A DNA stretch of 64,000 bases from Gemmatimonadota bacterium (GCA_009692205.1 SHZR01000001.1:124001-188000), one strand, 5' to 3'; positions 26,943 through 36,137 are shown, counted from the stretch's first letter. Made by a program: numbers and translations. Notes: generated by a model not told the origin, from the sequence alone.

Positions 26943-27985
26943 ATGGAAATCGGCGTCTACACATTCGCGGAGACGCGCTTCGACCCCACGACCGGGCGCC
27001 AGATCGAAGTCGGTGAGCGCCTGCGGCACCTGCTCGAGGAGATCGAGCTCGCCGATCAGGTGGGCCTCGACGTGTTCGGCGTCGGCGAGCACCACCGCGC
27101 CGACTACGCGGTCTCCGTGCCCCACATGGGCTCGCCGCCGCCGCGGCCTGCACGAGCCGCATCCGGCTGACCAGCGCCGTGACGGTGCTCAGCTCGGACG
27201 ACCCCGTGCGCGTCTTCCAGCACTTCGCCACGCTCGACCAGCTCTCGGGCGGACGCGCGGAGATCATGGCGGGTCGGGGCTCGTTTATCGAGTCGTTTCC
27301 GCTCTTCGGTTACGATCTCGATCTGTACGACGACCTCTTCCGCGAAAAGCTCGACCTGCTGCTGCGGTTGCGAGGGCACGACCGAGTCACCTGGTCGGGC
27401 AAGCACCGCCCCGCCATCCAGGACCTGCCGGTGTATCCGCGCCCCGTGCAGGATCCGCTTCCCGTCTGGATCGCGGTCGGGGGGAGCCCGCCGTCCGTCG
27501 TGCGCGCCGCGAGCCTCGGGCTACCGATGGCGCTCGCGATCATCGGGGGCGCGCCCGAGCACTTCAAGCCGATCGTCGATCTCTACCGAGAGGCAGGACT
27601 CCGAGCCGGCCACGATCCGAAGACCCTGCGCGTGAGCATCAACTCGCACGGATTCATCGCCGACGATACCCGCCGCGCGGCCGAGATCGCGTTCCCGCCT
27701 TACCTAGAGACGATGGGACGGATCGGGCGTGAGCGCGGCTGGCCACCCCCGAACCGGCGTAAGTTCGACGCGGAGGCAGAGCTGCGTGGAGCGCTCTTCC
27801 TCGGGAGCCCACAGCAGATCGTCGACAAGATCCTCTTCCAGCACGAACTGTTCGCTCACGACCGCTTCCTGCTCCAGCTCACGGTGGGGCCGATGCCGCA
27901 CGCGGACGTGATACGCGCGATCGAGCTGCTGGGGACCGAGGTCGCGCCGACGGTGCGGAAGGCGCTCGGAGCCGCGAAGCCGTAG
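26943..27985 (+). pseudogene. LLM-class flavin-dependent oxidoreductase, frameshifted
   Basis: Two frames together form one luciferase-like monooxygenase-family protein. 26943-27127 encodes the N terminus ([40 protein letters not shown]). From about 27130 the homology continues in another frame ([29 protein letters not shown], in parts) to the stop at 27985. A single lost base near 27129 (expected ATG GTG CTC, observed ATGGGCTC) explains it. The downstream open frame alone can start at 27179 (GTG). FMN-dependent oxidation of an unknown substrate would be the intact role. Real mutation versus assembly error is open. Confidence 0.85.
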
Positions 27986-27999
27986 GCGAGGAAGTCCGC

Positions 28000-28440
28000 A
28001 TCTACACCGTCATTCTGCACGCGCACGGCTACAACCGCTGGTTGATGCTTCTCGCCGCGGCGTTCGCGCTCTTCGCGGCGTACCGCGGCTGGCTCGGAGG
28101 TCGTGCGTACGGGCGAGTCGAGGCCATCGCGAGTCGAACCTTCGTGGGCCTCCTCGACCTGCAGGTGCTACTCGGGCTCGTCCTCTACGCGCTGAGCCCG
28201 ATTGTCAGGACGGGCCTCGCCGACCTCGGAGCCGCGATGGGTGTGCGCGAGCTGCGCTTCTTCTCCGTCGAGCACATCACGGGGATGCTCCTCGCCCTGA
28301 CCTTCGCGCACGTCGGAGCCAGGCGGGTGCGGGTTGCCTCCACGGACGGGGCGAAGCTGTGTCAGGCGGCGATCTGGCAAACCCTCGCGGTGATCTCGAT
28401 CCTCGTGAGCGTCCCCTGGTGGAGACCGCTGGTGAGGTAG
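28000..28440 (+). CDS. Small polytopic membrane protein
   Basis: About 146 aa, four hydrophobic helices. LHAHGYNRWLMLLAAAFALFAAYRGW (in parts) at the N terminus, LLDLQVLLGLVLYALSP, then EHITGMLLALTFAHVGARR and a final helix before WWRPLVR. Related proteins are uncharacterised. The first canonical start is TTG at 28042, but the family-like sequence extends upstream to an ATC at 28000, which follows GAGGAAG by 5 bases and would give (M)YTVILHAHGYNRW. Either a non-ATG start or a base error is possible. Confidence 0.65.
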   Translation: MYTVILHAHGYNRWLMLLAAAFALFAAYRGWLGGRAYGRVEAIASRTFVGLLDLQVLLGLVLYALSPIVRTGLADLGAAMGVRELRFFSVEHITGMLLALTFAHVGARRVRVASTDGAKLCQAAIWQTLAVISILVSVPWWRPLVR

Positions 28441-28452
28441 TGAGCGCCGTGC

Positions 28453-29805
28453 CTAGAGCCCGAACAACCTCAGGAAGTCGTTCGAGAGCGCCCAGAGCAT
28501 GATGCCGACGATGATGATGAAGCCGACGTTGCTCCACGCCAGGCGCTGCTGAACCGTCAGCCCTCTGCCTCCGCGCACGGCCTCGATGCCGAGGAAGAGC
28601 AGATGCCCTCCGTCGAGCACGGGGATCGGCACCAGGTTCAGCACGGCCAGGTTCACGCTGAAAAGCGCCATGAAGCGGAGGAAGACCTCGAAGCCCGCCT
28701 GAGCCGCCTGACCGGACGCCTCACCGATGGTGACGATACTCCCCACCGAACGAGGCGAGATGCCGCCCGTCACGAGGTCCTTCAGGAACCCGAGGATCAG
28801 CCCGGTGACCGCCACGGTCTCGCGGTAGCCGTGCACGAGCGCCCCGCCGAACGAGGCCCGTGTGTACGTCATCTCAGAGTTCGGTGGCCCGACGCCGATC
28901 TTGCCCACGAGGACCGTCGCGCCGTCCCGGGTCTCCTCCTCGCCCGCGACGTTCACGGCGCGGATGAGCTCCCTGCCCTCTCGTGACAGCGTAAACTCGA
29001 CGCGCTGGCCGGGCTTGCTCTCGACCTCGCGGACCAGATCCCACCAGCTCTCGACGGGTGCGCCGCCGACCAACACGATGCGGTCGCCCGCCTCGAGCCC
29101 AGCGTCGTCGGCAGGCGACCCCGGCACGACCGAGCCGGCGCCCGCTTCGAGCCAGGGCTGCAACGCGCCCGCCATGGCGCGGCGCGCGGGCTCGTCCGCC
29201 GGCACATCGATGGTGACCGAGCGAGAGGCGTCGACGAGGTCGATGGTCAGCGGGCCCGGCTCGGCGGTGTAGAGACCGGAGACGACCTCACCCCAGTTCC
29301 GCGTCGCCTCGCCGCCGATGCGCACGACCCGGCTCCCGGGCTCGATCTCGGCGAGCGCTTCAGCGCGGGCCGGGAGAGACTCCTCCACGACGGTTCCGAT
29401 GCGCGTAGAGGCGTACTCTGGAATGCCCCAACGCACCGCGACGAACGAGTAGACGGCGAAGGCGAAGATCATGTTCATGATCACGCCCGCCGAGATCACG
29501 AAGGTCCTCGCCCAGATGGGCTTGCGATCGAAGTCGCGCGGGCTCGGCACACGCTCCGGGACGGCGCCCCCCTCGACCCGCTCCATCACTTCGTCGTCCA
29601 TGCCGCCCATCTTCACGTAGCCACCGAGCGGAATCGCGCTCAGGACGTATTCCGTCTCGCCACGGCGGAAGCCGAAGAGCTCCGGCCCGAGCCCGATCGA
29701 GAAGCGCTGCACCTCGATGCCCACGGCCTTGGCGGCGCTGAAGTGCCCGAGTTCGTGCACGAAGATGAGCACGCCGAGCACGATGACAGTCGCGAGAACC
29801 GTCAT
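28453..29805 (-). CDS. rseP: RIP zinc metalloprotease RseP (site-2 protease)
   Basis: 450 aa inner-membrane intramembrane protease that cleaves anti-sigma factors and remnant signal peptides. HELGH at 17-21 supplies the metal-binding His pair and Glu; NLVPIPVLDGGHLLF near 395-409 provides the third ligand Asp. Two PDZ-like domains lie between, each with a GSRVVRIGG or AGLEAGDRIVLVGG loop. ATG overlaps the dxr stop (ATGA). Last gene of the conserved block. Confidence 0.95.
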   Translation of the reverse strand: MTVLATVIVLGVLIFVHELGHFSAAKAVGIEVQRFSIGLGPELFGFRRGETEYVLSAIPLGGYVKMGGMDDEVMERVEGGAVPERVPSPRDFDRKPIWARTFVISAGVIMNMIFAFAVYSFVAVRWGIPEYASTRIGTVVEESLPARAEALAEIEPGSRVVRIGGEATRNWGEVVSGLYTAEPGPLTIDLVDASRSVTIDVPADEPARRAMAGALQPWLEAGAGSVVPGSPADDAGLEAGDRIVLVGGAPVESWWDLVREVESKPGQRVEFTLSREGRELIRAVNVAGEEETRDGATVLVGKIGVGPPNSEMTYTRASFGGALVHGYRETVAVTGLILGFLKDLVTGGISPRSVGSIVTIGEASGQAAQAGFEVFLRFMALFSVNLAVLNLVPIPVLDGGHLLFLGIEAVRGGRGLTVQQRLAWSNVGFIIIVGIMLWALSNDFLRLFGL

Positions 29806-30968
29806 GCCACCGCTCCCGCCCGGGCCAGCTTCTGTGCGGCTTCCGTGGCCACGGCGCGTGCCTCATGGTCGGCGGCGATGACGTCTTCCACCGTGCGCAC
29901 CTCGCCCGACCCCACGCTCACCATCGCTTCGCTCACGACGTCTGCCATCTCCGGGAAACGGATCCGCTGCTCCAGGAACGCTTGTACCGCGACCTCATTG
30001 CCCGCGTTGTACACCACAGGTGCACGTCCTCCCCGCCGCCCCGCTTCGGCGCCCAGGCCGAAGAGAGGAAACGCGGCGTGGTCGATCTCCTCGAACGTGA
30101 GGGGGGACGCACGCACCGGGTCGTACGTCCGAAGCACCGGGTCGGGCACCCTCTCAGGATAACTCAGCGCATAGAGGATCGGCAGTTCCATGGTCGGGAA
30201 ACCCAGCTGCGCCAAGACGGAACCGTCCACGAACTCGACGAACGAGTGGATGACCGACTGCGGGTGGATGACCGCGTCGATGGCGTCGTAGTCGAGCCCG
30301 TAGAGGTAGTGAGCCTCGATCACCTCGAGCGCCTTGTTGGCCAACGTCGCCGAATCGATGGTGATCTTGGCGCCCATGTCCCAGGTCGGGTGGCGGAGCG
30401 CCTCCTCCGGCCGAACGTGCCAGAGGTCGTCGCGGCTCCGACCCCGGAACGGTCCGCCCGACGCGGTCAGCACCACGCGATGGACGCTCGACGCAGGGTA
30501 GCCCTGCCGGCACTGCAGGATGGCGCTGTGCTCGGAGTCGATCGGAACGATCTCGCCGCCGCCCCTCGCGGCCGCATCGATCACGAGTTGGCCGCCCGCG
30601 ACGAGAGACTCCTTGTTGGCGAGCGCGAGCCGGTGGCCCGCGAGGAGGGCGAGAAGGGTCGGCTCGAGACCCACCGCCCCGACGAGCGCGTTCAGCACCA
30701 CGTCCACATCGGGGGACTCCGCCACGTCGAGGAGCGCCGCCTTCCCGGAGGCCCACCGCGTGGGTCCGGCCTCTCGCGGCAGCTCGGTCGCATCGTCGCA
30801 GAGCACCGCGCGGTCCGGCCGGAACCTCCGCACCTGCGCCGCGAGCTCGTCCGCGCTCTTGTTCGCCGCGAGCGCGACCACCCGAAAACGATCCGAGTGG
30901 CGCGCGATCACCTCCAACGCGCTCCTCCCGATCGAGCCCGTCGACCCGAGGATCGCCACGCGGATCAC
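29802..30968 (-). CDS. dxr: 1-deoxy-D-xylulose-5-phosphate reductoisomerase
   Basis: 388 aa MEP-pathway enzyme, NADPH-dependent, making 2-C-methyl-D-erythritol 4-phosphate. NADPH site ILGSTGSIGRSALEVI at the N terminus; metal-site PIDSEHSAILQC; the flexible loop TASGGPFRG; HPTWDMGAKITIDSATLANKALEVIEAHYLYG (in parts); C-terminal NAGNEVAVQAFL. Overlaps both neighbours by 4 bases. With uppS it places isoprenoid synthesis in this operon. Confidence 0.97.
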   Translation of the reverse strand: MIRVAILGSTGSIGRSALEVIARHSDRFRVVALAANKSADELAAQVRRFRPDRAVLCDDATELPREAGPTRWASGKAALLDVAESPDVDVVLNALVGAVGLEPTLLALLAGHRLALANKESLVAGGQLVIDAAARGGGEIVPIDSEHSAILQCRQGYPASSVHRVVLTASGGPFRGRSRDDLWHVRPEEALRHPTWDMGAKITIDSATLANKALEVIEAHYLYGLDYDAIDAVIHPQSVIHSFVEFVDGSVLAQLGFPTMELPILYALSYPERVPDPVLRTYDPVRASPLTFEEIDHAAFPLFGLGAEAGRRGGRAPVVYNAGNEVAVQAFLEQRIRFPEMADVVSEAMVSVGSGEVRTVEDVIAADHEARAVATEAAQKLARAGAVA

Positions 30969-31837
30969 GACACGAACTCCAACAGCGCGAGCGCGGCGAA
31001 CGCTCCCGGAACCGTGAACGTGAGCGCGTCGAGTCGGTCGAGAACGCCACCGTGACCCGGAATGACGGCGCCGGAGTCCTTCACGCCGGCCTCACGCTTG
31101 AGCAGCGACTCGGCCAGGTCGCCGAGGATCGCACCGACCCCGAGAAACACGCCGACCACCGCGGCCAGGAATGGGCTCTCGATCGGCATCCCAGGGAGGA
31201 ACGGGCGGGCCACGGCCCACCAGAGCGCGCCCGCCGCGGCCGCTCCCGCGAGACCCGCCCAGACGCCGACCCAGCTCTTCTTGGGGCTGATCGTGGGCGC
31301 GAGGCCGCCATGCCCCCAGGCTCGCCCCGCGTAGAGCGCCAACGCGTCCCCGATCCAGGTGGCCGCAAGCGGGAGAGCCACCACGAGCAGGCCACCCCAC
31401 GAGCCGGTATCCGCACCGCCCCATCCGCTCACCGTCGGAAGCGCGTGCAGAAGCGGCACGAAGGCGAGCGAGAGCCCAGCGTACAGCGCTCCGAACACCG
31501 TGATCGCGACGACCTCGAGCGGTTTGCGCGAGGGACCGCGCACGCGCATCGCGACCACGAGTGCGACGATCGTGAGGGCGCCTAGGAGCGCGAGCGCCGG
31601 CGGTGCGAATCCGGCGAACGTGGGACGCCACGCGCCGAAGAGCACGAGCGCCGCGGCGCTCGCGACGCCGAGCCCGTCGAGAGCGGCAACCTCACCACGG
31701 TCGGCGAGCCGGTAGCACTCCCAAGCCCCCAGGCCCGCGGCTGCCGCGAAGAGGATCGCGATGGGCCAGCCGCCGAGGTAGAGCAGCGCAAAGACAACAG
31801 GCACGCCCACGACCGCCACGGACCAGCGCTTGGCCAT
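30965..31837 (-). CDS. cdsA: Phosphatidate cytidylyltransferase
   Basis: 290 aa inner-membrane enzyme converting CTP and phosphatidic acid to CDP-diacylglycerol. The C-terminal signature SLLKREAGVKDSG, then PGHGGVLDRLDAL, is complete, with PTISPKKSWVG before it. About seven to eight helices. ATG 31837 gives the family N terminus; GTG 31846 three codons earlier is an alternative. The product feeds pgsA at the window's right end. Confidence 0.93.
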   Translation of the reverse strand: MAKRWSVAVVGVPVVFALLYLGGWPIAILFAAAAGLGAWECYRLADRGEVAALDGLGVASAAALVLFGAWRPTFAGFAPPALALLGALTIVALVVAMRVRGPSRKPLEVVAITVFGALYAGLSLAFVPLLHALPTVSGWGGADTGSWGGLLVVALPLAATWIGDALALYAGRAWGHGGLAPTISPKKSWVGVWAGLAGAAAAGALWWAVARPFLPGMPIESPFLAAVVGVFLGVGAILGDLAESLLKREAGVKDSGAVIPGHGGVLDRLDALTFTVPGAFAALALLEFVS

Positions 31838-31871
31838 CTCGCTCACGGGCGAGACCGGAGCACGCGACGCC

Positions 31872-32615
31872 TCACCGGGACTCGACGCGCCCGAACCGGC
31901 GATCGCGACGCTGATAGTCCAGGATCGCCTCGAAGAGGTGCTCCCGATCGAAGTCCGGCCAGTACACGGGCGTGATGTGGAGCTCCGTGTACGCGAGTTG
32001 CCACAGCATGAAGTTGCTGATGCGGTACTCGCCCGAGGTGCGGATGAGGAGATCCGGCGCCGGGAGCTGGCGCGTGAAGAGCGTGTCTTCGAGGGCCTCC
32101 TCGTCGATGTCCTCGGCACGCAGCTCCCCTCTCTGGACCCGCTCCGCGAGGATGCGCGCCGAGCGGATCAGCTCCTCGCGCCCTCCGTAGGAGATCATCA
32201 GGTTGAGCCTCAGAGCCGTTCCGCCGCGAGTCTCCGCGACGATGGAGTCCACCGCCCGTCGGGTGACGTCGTCCACGCGATCCAGTTCGCCGAGCACATG
32301 GACTTCCACGCCTTGGCGGACGAGCTCCTCGCGCTCCCTGCGAGCGTAGAGCTCGAGGAGTCGTATGAGCGCAGAAACCTCCTGCCGCGGTCGCTGCCAG
32401 TTCTCGGTCGAAAACGCGAATAGCGTGAGGATCTGGATTCCCGCCTCCACCGCCCCGGCGATCGTCTCGCGGACCGCCTTCATCCCCTCGCGGTGGCCGA
32501 GGTGCCTCGGCAAGCCACGTTCGGCTGCCCAGCGCCCGTTGCCATCCATGATTACGGCGACGTGCCCCGGCACATCGCCGTGGAGCCTGATACGATCGAG
32601 ACGCTCGGAGGACAT
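31872..32615 (-). CDS. uppS: Undecaprenyl diphosphate synthase (cis-prenyltransferase)
   Basis: 247 aa; elongates farnesyl diphosphate with IPP to the C55 lipid carrier for peptidoglycan. HVAVIMDGNGRWAAERG (catalytic Asp in MDGNGRW), LTLFAFSTENWQRP and RTSGEYRISNFMLWQLAYTEL (in parts) are diagnostic. It sits between frr and cdsA in the order conserved across many bacteria. Confidence 0.97.
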   Translation of the reverse strand: MSSERLDRIRLHGDVPGHVAVIMDGNGRWAAERGLPRHLGHREGMKAVRETIAGAVEAGIQILTLFAFSTENWQRPRQEVSALIRLLELYARREREELVRQGVEVHVLGELDRVDDVTRRAVDSIVAETRGGTALRLNLMISYGGREELIRSARILAERVQRGELRAEDIDEEALEDTLFTRQLPAPDLLIRTSGEYRISNFMLWQLAYTELHITPVYWPDFDREHLFEAILDYQRRDRRFGRVESR

Positions 32616-32639
32616 CGGACGGCCGCGGCGACAGTGGCC

Positions 32640-33191
32640 CTAAATCGCCATGACCTCGGCTTCCTTCTTCTTCAGCAGGTCATCGACCTTCGTAGTGTAG
32701 TCGTGAGTGAGCTTGTCGAGTGCGTCCTCACGCTTCTTCGCGTCGTCTTCTCCGACCTCATGCTTCTTCACCAGTTCGTGGAGTTCGTCGCGAACGATGC
32801 GACGCGCGTGGCGAATCGACACCCTCCCCTCCTCGGCCATCTTGTGCAGCACCTTCGCGTACTCCTTGCGACGCTGCTCGTTGAGGGGCGGAATCGGAAT
32901 CCGGATCAGGTTTCCGTCCGTCGCCGGGTTCAGGCCCAGGCCGGACGAACGGATGGCGCGCTCGATCTCGGACATCAGGCTCCGGTCGAACGGTTGCACG
33001 ACGAGCAGCGTGTGCTCCGGAGTGTTGATCGTGGCGAGCTGGTTGATCGGCATCTTCGAGCCGTAGGCGTCCACGCGCACCGTGTCGAGAAGAGCCGGCG
33101 TGGCCTTGCCCGTGCGTACGGAGGCAAACTCCCGTCGGATCGCTTCCAGCGCTTCATCCATGCGCCTCTTGGCGTCCTCTGCGGTCGGCAT
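32640..33191 (-). CDS. frr: Ribosome recycling factor
   Basis: 183 aa, usual length is about 185. N-terminal helix with MDEALEAIRREFASVRTGKATPALLD (in parts), then LATINTPEHTLLVVQPFDRS of domain II and RRKEYAKVLHKMAEEGRVSIR. Splits post-termination ribosomes with EF-G. Confidence 0.97.
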   Translation of the reverse strand: MPTAEDAKRRMDEALEAIRREFASVRTGKATPALLDTVRVDAYGSKMPINQLATINTPEHTLLVVQPFDRSLMSEIERAIRSSGLGLNPATDGNLIRIPIPPLNEQRRKEYAKVLHKMAEEGRVSIRHARRIVRDELHELVKKHEVGEDDAKKREDALDKLTHDYTTKVDDLLKKKEAEVMAI

Positions 33192-33247
33192 CGGGTCCCT
33201 CCGAGTCGGTGACGGGTCGCTGCGACCCTCGAGGTCAGATCAACGGT

Positions 33248-33973
33248 CTACGATACAAGAGTTCCGACGCGCTCACCACGGATCGCGCCGGCCACGGCCC
33301 CGGGCTCGCTGAGGTTGAGCACGATGATCGGGAGGGTGTTCTCCTTGCACAGGGAGACCGCAGAGGCGTCCATCACCGCGAGCTCCCGGGTCATGACTTC
33401 CTGGAAAGAGATCGCCGGAATGAATTCGGCAGTCGGATCCTTCTCGGGGTCGGCCGTAAACACGCCCTGAACCTTCGTGGCCTTGATCACCACGTCGGCC
33501 TCCATCTCGATGGCCCGCAGGACCGCCGCCGTATCCGTCGAGAAGTAGGGGTTGCCCGTCCCGCCCGCGAAGAGGACCACGCGGCCCTTCTCCATGTGGC
33601 GCAGCGCGCGACGGCGGATGTAGGGCTCGGCGAGCTGCTCCATGCGGATCGCCGTCATCACGCGCGTCTCCACGCCCTTGTGCTCGAGCAGATCCTGCAC
33701 GGCGAGCGCGTTGATCACGGTGGCCAACATCCCCATGTAGTCGGCCTGCACCCGGTCCATGCCCTGCCGCGAGGCCATCGCGCCGCGGACGATGTTGCCA
33801 CCGCCGATCACCACGCCGAGCGAGACCCCCATCTGCGCGAGCGTGCGAATCTCGTCGGTGATCTGATCGACGACACGAGGCTCGATGCCGAAGCCGCGCG
33901 CTCCGGCGAGCGCCTCTCCCGAGACCTTGAGGAGGACGCGCCGGTACCGTAGCTGCTCGGTTGGGCGCCTCAT
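33248..33973 (-). CDS. pyrH: UMP kinase
   Basis: Hexameric UMP kinase (241 aa) of the amino-acid kinase fold. VLLKVSGEALAG near the N terminus, VIGGGNIVRG, DYMGMLATVINALAVQDLLE, GGTGNPYFSTDTAAVLRAIE (in parts) and the C-terminal GAIRGERVGTLVS. I chose ATG 33973, 4 bases after the tsf stop with GAGAGAG upstream; a TTG at 33994 would overlap tsf. Confidence 0.96.
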   Translation of the reverse strand: MRRPTEQLRYRRVLLKVSGEALAGARGFGIEPRVVDQITDEIRTLAQMGVSLGVVIGGGNIVRGAMASRQGMDRVQADYMGMLATVINALAVQDLLEHKGVETRVMTAIRMEQLAEPYIRRRALRHMEKGRVVLFAGGTGNPYFSTDTAAVLRAIEMEADVVIKATKVQGVFTADPEKDPTAEFIPAISFQEVMTRELAVMDASAVSLCKENTLPIIVLNLSEPGAVAGAIRGERVGTLVS

Positions 33974-33977
33974 CGCC

Positions 33978-34589
33978 TCAGGCTCTCTCGCCAACCTTGA
34001 ACCGAGCGAAGCGAGCCACCGCGATCTTCTCGCCGGTCTTGGCTGACACGTCGGTGATGAGCTGCTCGATCGTCTTGTCGGGGTCCTTCACGAACGTCTG
34101 TGAGAGCAGCGCGAACTCCTTGAAGAACTTCTGGAGTTTGCCGTCGACGATCTTGCCGGCGATGTGGTCCGGCTTGCCCTCCGCACGGACCTGCTCGCGG
34201 TAGATCTCTCGCTCACGCTCCACGACGGCCGGATCCATTTCGTCGGACGACACAGCGAGCGGGGCGGCGGAAGCGATGTGCAGCGCGAGATCCTTGGCGA
34301 GCGCACGGAACGCGTCCGTGTTGGCCACGAAGTCGGTCTCGCAGTTGAGCTCGACGATGACCGCGGTCTTCCCGTCGAAGTGCACATAGCTGCCGATGAA
34401 GCCCTCGTCCGCGCTCTTGTCGGCCCGCTTGGCTGCCTTGGAGGCGCCCTTCGCGCGCAGCCAGTCGATGGCCTTCTCGAGGTCGCCACCCGTCTCCTGG
34501 AGGGCCTTCTTGCACTCCATCATCCCCGCACCCGTCTTGTCGCGGAGGTCCTTCACGTCCTTGGCGCTGATCGTCGTCGCGTCACCCAT
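33978..34589 (-). CDS. tsf: Elongation factor Ts (short form)
   Basis: 203 aa nucleotide-exchange factor for EF-Tu; this is the short type (E. coli has about 283). UBA-like start KDVKDLRDKTGAGMMECKKAL, then the core GSYVHFDGKTAVIVELNCETDFVANT (in parts), ending FARFKVGERA. ATG 34589 is preferred because AGAGGG lies 6 bases before it; ATG 34595 is directly abutted by the SD. Confidence 0.96.
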   Translation of the reverse strand: MGDATTISAKDVKDLRDKTGAGMMECKKALQETGGDLEKAIDWLRAKGASKAAKRADKSADEGFIGSYVHFDGKTAVIVELNCETDFVANTDAFRALAKDLALHIASAAPLAVSSDEMDPAVVEREREIYREQVRAEGKPDHIAGKIVDGKLQKFFKEFALLSQTFVKDPDKTIEQLITDVSAKTGEKIAVARFARFKVGERA

Positions 34590-34649
34590 CGTCATCCCTC
34601 TATCGTTATATCGAGTGGTTTTTCACGCTGCGTCGGGTAGGCGTCCGTG

Positions 34650-34695
34650 AAAAGAGGCGGAGCGGACCGGGAACCACGGGCCCTCTGCCGCCTCT
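34650..34695 (-). terminator. Terminator/attenuator between rpsB and tsf
   Basis: On the minus strand AGAGGCGG (34688-34695) and CCGCCTCT (34653-34660) form an 8-bp stem, followed by TTTT. It lies in the 142-base rpsB-tsf gap, so it may attenuate readthrough into tsf, as is known for rpsB-tsf in other bacteria. Confidence 0.5.
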
Positions 34696-34731
34696 GATCG
34701 ATCGCGCCCGTGGTCGGGCAGGCAGGCACGC

Positions 34732-35643
34732 CTAGACTTCTACCGTCTCCTCGTCGCCAACGTCGTCGGCGTCGTCCGTCTCCCCCAAGTCGTCGCCCTC
34801 TTCGCCCGTCTGCAGGTGCTGGGCGATCACTTCGGGCTTCGGCCGACGCTTGCGGCGCGGGCGTCTCCTCTGCGGCTTCTCCTTCTCGGTCGTCTCTCCC
34901 GTCTCGGTCGAGTAGGTCGTCGCCTCCAACTCGTCCACGCGGCGGCGCTCGTCCTCAGGGACCTCGCGGCGCGCGATCTCGATCGTGTCGCAGAGCGCCT
35001 TCGTGATGAGCGCCACGGAGCGAATCGCGTCGTCGTTGCCCGGGACCGGGTAGGTGATGAGATCCGGATCTGCGTTCGTGTCCGTGATCGCGATGATCGG
35101 GATGCCGAGCTTGGAAGCCTCACGCACGCCAATGACCTCGCGACGGGCGTCCACGACGAAGACTGCGCCGGGCAAGCGCCCCATGTCCTTCACGCCCACC
35201 AGGTACTTGTCGAGCTTGATGCGCTCGCGCTCGAGCATCAGCCGCTCTTTCTTCGTGTAGAACTCGAACGCGTTCTCTTCCTGGCCGCGCTCGAGCTCCT
35301 TCAGCCGGCGAATCTGCTTCCGGATGGTCTGGAAGTTCGTCAGCATGCCGCCGAGCCACCGCTCGGTGACCCAGAACGATCCGCTCCGCTGAGCTTCCTG
35401 CTCGATCACCGAGCGGAGCTGCTTCTTCGTGCACACGAAGAGGATTCGGTCTCCACGAAGAACGACCTCGCGAACCGCCTGCTGCGCGAGCCGCAGACGG
35501 TCGAGCGTCTTGCGGAGGTCGATGATGTGGATGCCGTTGCGCTCCGTGAAGATGAAGGGCTTCATCTTCGGATTCCAACGGCGGGTCTGATGGCCGAAGT
35601 GGACTCCGGCTTCCAGGAGCTGGTCGAGCTTTACGTCAGACAT
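34732..35643 (-). CDS. rpsB: 30S ribosomal protein S2 (uS2)
   Basis: 303 aa from ATG 35643. LLEAGVHFGHQTRRWNPKMKPFIF, then IHIIDLRKTL, WVTERWLGGMLTNF and IPIIAITDTNADPDLITYPVPGNDDAIRS are diagnostic. Residues about 232-303 form a low-complexity extension, first basic (QRRRPRRKRRPKPE) and then very acidic, as seen in several phyla. A GTG at 35655 is an alternative start. Confidence 0.96.
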   Translation of the reverse strand: MSDVKLDQLLEAGVHFGHQTRRWNPKMKPFIFTERNGIHIIDLRKTLDRLRLAQQAVREVVLRGDRILFVCTKKQLRSVIEQEAQRSGSFWVTERWLGGMLTNFQTIRKQIRRLKELERGQEENAFEFYTKKERLMLERERIKLDKYLVGVKDMGRLPGAVFVVDARREVIGVREASKLGIPIIAITDTNADPDLITYPVPGNDDAIRSVALITKALCDTIEIARREVPEDERRRVDELEATTYSTETGETTEKEKPQRRRPRRKRRPKPEVIAQHLQTGEEGDDLGETDDADDVGDEETVEV

Positions 35644-35661
35644 GTGGCTCGTCACTGCTAT

Positions 35662-35709
35662 GGGGCTGATTACGCCCCGGTCAGGATTTCCGCACGCGGT
35701 CTCACCGCG
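35662..35709 (-). promoter_or_regulatory. Two hairpins in the rpsB leader
   Basis: Between rpsI and rpsB are GGGGC/GCCCC (35662-35666 with 35674-35678) and a perfect 6-bp CGCGGT/ACCGCG hairpin with a 3-base loop (35695-35709). Position fits an S2 autoregulatory leader, but no published motif was matched. Confidence 0.35.
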
Positions 35710-35736
35710 CTCGGCACTGCTTGATGCTGCGGGCTG

Positions 35737-36132
35737 CTAACGCTTCGAGAATTGGAAGCGCTTGCGGGCCTTCGGTCTACCCGGCTTCTTGCGCTCGACC
35801 TGACGCGCGTCCCGGGTGAGCATGCCGTGCTCGCGGAGCTTGGGCCGGTGCTCGGCGTCGATCTCCAGGAGAGCGCGCGCGACGCCCATGCGTACCGCGT
35901 CCGACTGGCCCGTCAGGCCGCCGCCCCGCACGCGCACCGTCACGTCGAAAATCCCCTCGGAGCCCGTGACCTTGAAAGGCTCCGCGAGCCGGATCTGGTG
36001 CGTCGGGCGCGGGAAGTAATCAGTCAGCTCTCGGCCGTTCACGCTCCACTTGCCGCTGCCCAAGCTGAGGAGCACGCGCGCCACCGAAGTCTTGCGGCGC
36101 CCTACCGTCTGGATCCGTGGTTGTTCGGCCAT
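35737..36132 (-). CDS. rpsI: 30S ribosomal protein S9 (uS9)
   Basis: 131 aa. VGRRKTSVARV near the N terminus, then RVRGGGLTGQSDAVRMGVARALLE and a C terminus ending with ERKKPGRPKARKRFQFSKR (in parts), the basic tail that reaches the ribosomal P site. It starts 5 bases after rplM's stop. Confidence 0.97.
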   Translation of the reverse strand: MAEQPRIQTVGRRKTSVARVLLSLGSGKWSVNGRELTDYFPRPTHQIRLAEPFKVTGSEGIFDVTVRVRGGGLTGQSDAVRMGVARALLEIDAEHRPKLREHGMLTRDARQVERKKPGRPKARKRFQFSKR

Positions 36133-36137
36133 TCGCT

